Source: Paracoccaceae bacterium
Lineage (GTDB): Bacteria > Pseudomonadota > Alphaproteobacteria > Rhodobacterales > Rhodobacteraceae
Direction of reading: 5' to 3'
Assembly (NCBI GenBank): GCA_027069385.1
Contig: JALXER010000291.1
Coordinates: forward strand, 1 to 13,222
DNA: 13,222 bases
Part shown: positions 12,896 to 13,222 of the stretch, piece by piece
Layout of the letters: the number at the start of each line of letters is the position of its first letter
Numbering within the stretch: the first letter of the stretch is position 1
Translations under genes and position numbers: made by a program
Notes under the pieces: generated by a model
What the model was told of the DNA's origin: nothing
The model's database searches: none
Seen by the model: only the letters and a program-made list of their open reading frames with translations

Positions 12896-13119
12896 CCGCG
12901 CCGCCAGTTTGGCAGATTTTCGTTCTAACCAGACGCAAGGGCGCAGGAATAGTGGTTCTATTTCAGGGCCTTGCAGCGCAGTCAGGCGGAAAGTCCGCCA
13001 AACCCGAAGGGCGCGATCCTCGCTTCATCTCAATGGCCCGGGGCGCTTGCAATGGGAGCCACCCTATGCGGCGCACCCCAACCCATTGATATTTCGCGAG
13101 GATCGCGCTGGCGACGTTT

Positions 13120-13142
13120 GGTTTATAGGTCTACGCCCTAAC
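13120..13142 (-). repeat. Right terminal inverted repeat
   Basis: This is the exact reverse complement of 12873-12895. It abuts the GC-rich palindromic region that runs to the end of the window. The complementarity stops at the base inside each arm (C at 12896 opposite T at 13119). Confidence 0.85.
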
Positions 13143-13222
13143 CGACCGGCGCTCTCCCGCCCGTCGTCGGCGCATTGCATTCGCAATGCGCCTCCTCCCG
13201 TTGGGCCGGGCCTCGGCTTCGC
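13143..13222. other. GC-rich non-coding tail with palindromic repeat
   Basis: No coding region was seen from the right terminal repeat to the window end. The stretch is GC-rich, with the hairpin at 13169-13192 at its centre and GGGCCGGGCCTCGGCTTCGC at the edge. The style matches interspersed repeats of Rhodobacterales; it probably continues beyond the window. Confidence 0.5.
13169..13192. repeat. 10-bp stem-loop of an interspersed palindromic repeat
   Basis: GGCGCATTGC (13169-13178) and its exact reverse complement (13183-13192) flank a 4-nt loop, ATTC. No T-tract follows, so it is not a standard terminator. It shares the GGCGCAT beginning with the stem-loop block at 2474-2499. Confidence 0.6.

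Larger units (their letters stand above)
12873..13142. mobile_element. MITE-like foldback element with 23-bp perfect terminal inverted repeats
   Basis: This 270-bp non-coding segment is bounded by perfect 23-bp inverted repeats. Inside, GCAAGG/CCTTGC (12935-12940, 12969-12974) encloses an AATAG/CTATT hairpin. GGCGGA/TCCGCC (12985-12990, 12994-12999) has an AAG loop. GCGCGATCCTCGC (13011-13023) pairs perfectly with 13096-13108, and TCAATGG/CCATTGA (13030-13036, 13083-13089) lies within. No ORF with a usable start is present on either strand. The outer bases read GTTA and TAAC, fitting a TA target duplication as for IS630/Tc1-type or Correia-like MITEs. Alternatives are a structured RNA or a terminator-like repeat. 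Confidence 0.65.

Noticed and set aside
12887..13024. A 46-codon minus-strand open frame inside the foldback element, ending in KLAARGL and a TAG
   Set aside because: There is no ATG, GTG or TTG start with a ribosome site and a stop lies just upstream. It is more likely a by-product of the repeat, although it shares the AARGL ending with the hydrolase.

Overview
The window looks like a chromosomal segment of an alphaproteobacterium of the Rhodobacterales/Roseobacter type. It is GC-rich (by eye about 60%), the S4 protein is the cysteine-free alphaproteobacterial form, and the small interspersed GC-rich palindromic repeats are of a kind common in that order. This placement rests on protein and sequence style recalled from the group, not on a database search.

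Layout. Bases 1-282 are an upstream region with two perfect AACCGGTT-centred palindromes and a hairpin. 283-678 (+) encodes a MAPEG-family membrane protein; 685-1512 (-) is a dienoyl-CoA-isomerase-like crotonase. rpsD (ribosomal protein S4, 1716-2336, +) has a good sigma-70-like promoter and an odd leader. A terminator active in both directions separates it from a convergent ClpP-type protease (2590-3159, -). 3413-4921 (+) is a secreted 5'-nucleotidase/metallophosphatase-type protein with substituted metal ligands.

From 4972 to 8765 lies a probable sulfur-metabolism neighbourhood. An Lrp/AsnC regulator that strongly resembles the cysteine-responsive DecR (-) is divergent from a cysteine-desulfurase-like class V PLP enzyme (+). 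An alpha/beta-hydrolase-like protein (+) follows, and then a convergent YeeE/YedE (TsuA-like) sulfur transporter (-). The transporter's promoter carries an exact ATTC-N8-GAAT palindrome, the motif reported for the persulfide-sensing repressor SqrR.

From 8887 to 12877 (+) runs a tightly packed four-gene unit: MFS transporter, MATE transporter (4-bp overlap), msrA (8-bp overlap) and prmA (13-bp gap).

The right end (12873-13142) holds the most striking non-coding structure: a 270-bp element bounded by 23-bp perfect terminal inverted repeats, with several nested hairpins and no ORF. It begins inside the stop codon of prmA and is best explained as a MITE inserted at a TA dinucleotide. A 22-bp exact match to one arm lies across the 3' ends of the hydrolase and YeeE genes. 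A second, unrelated GC-rich palindromic repeat follows to the end of the window. No tRNA, rRNA, CRISPR array, complete insertion sequence or phage gene was seen.
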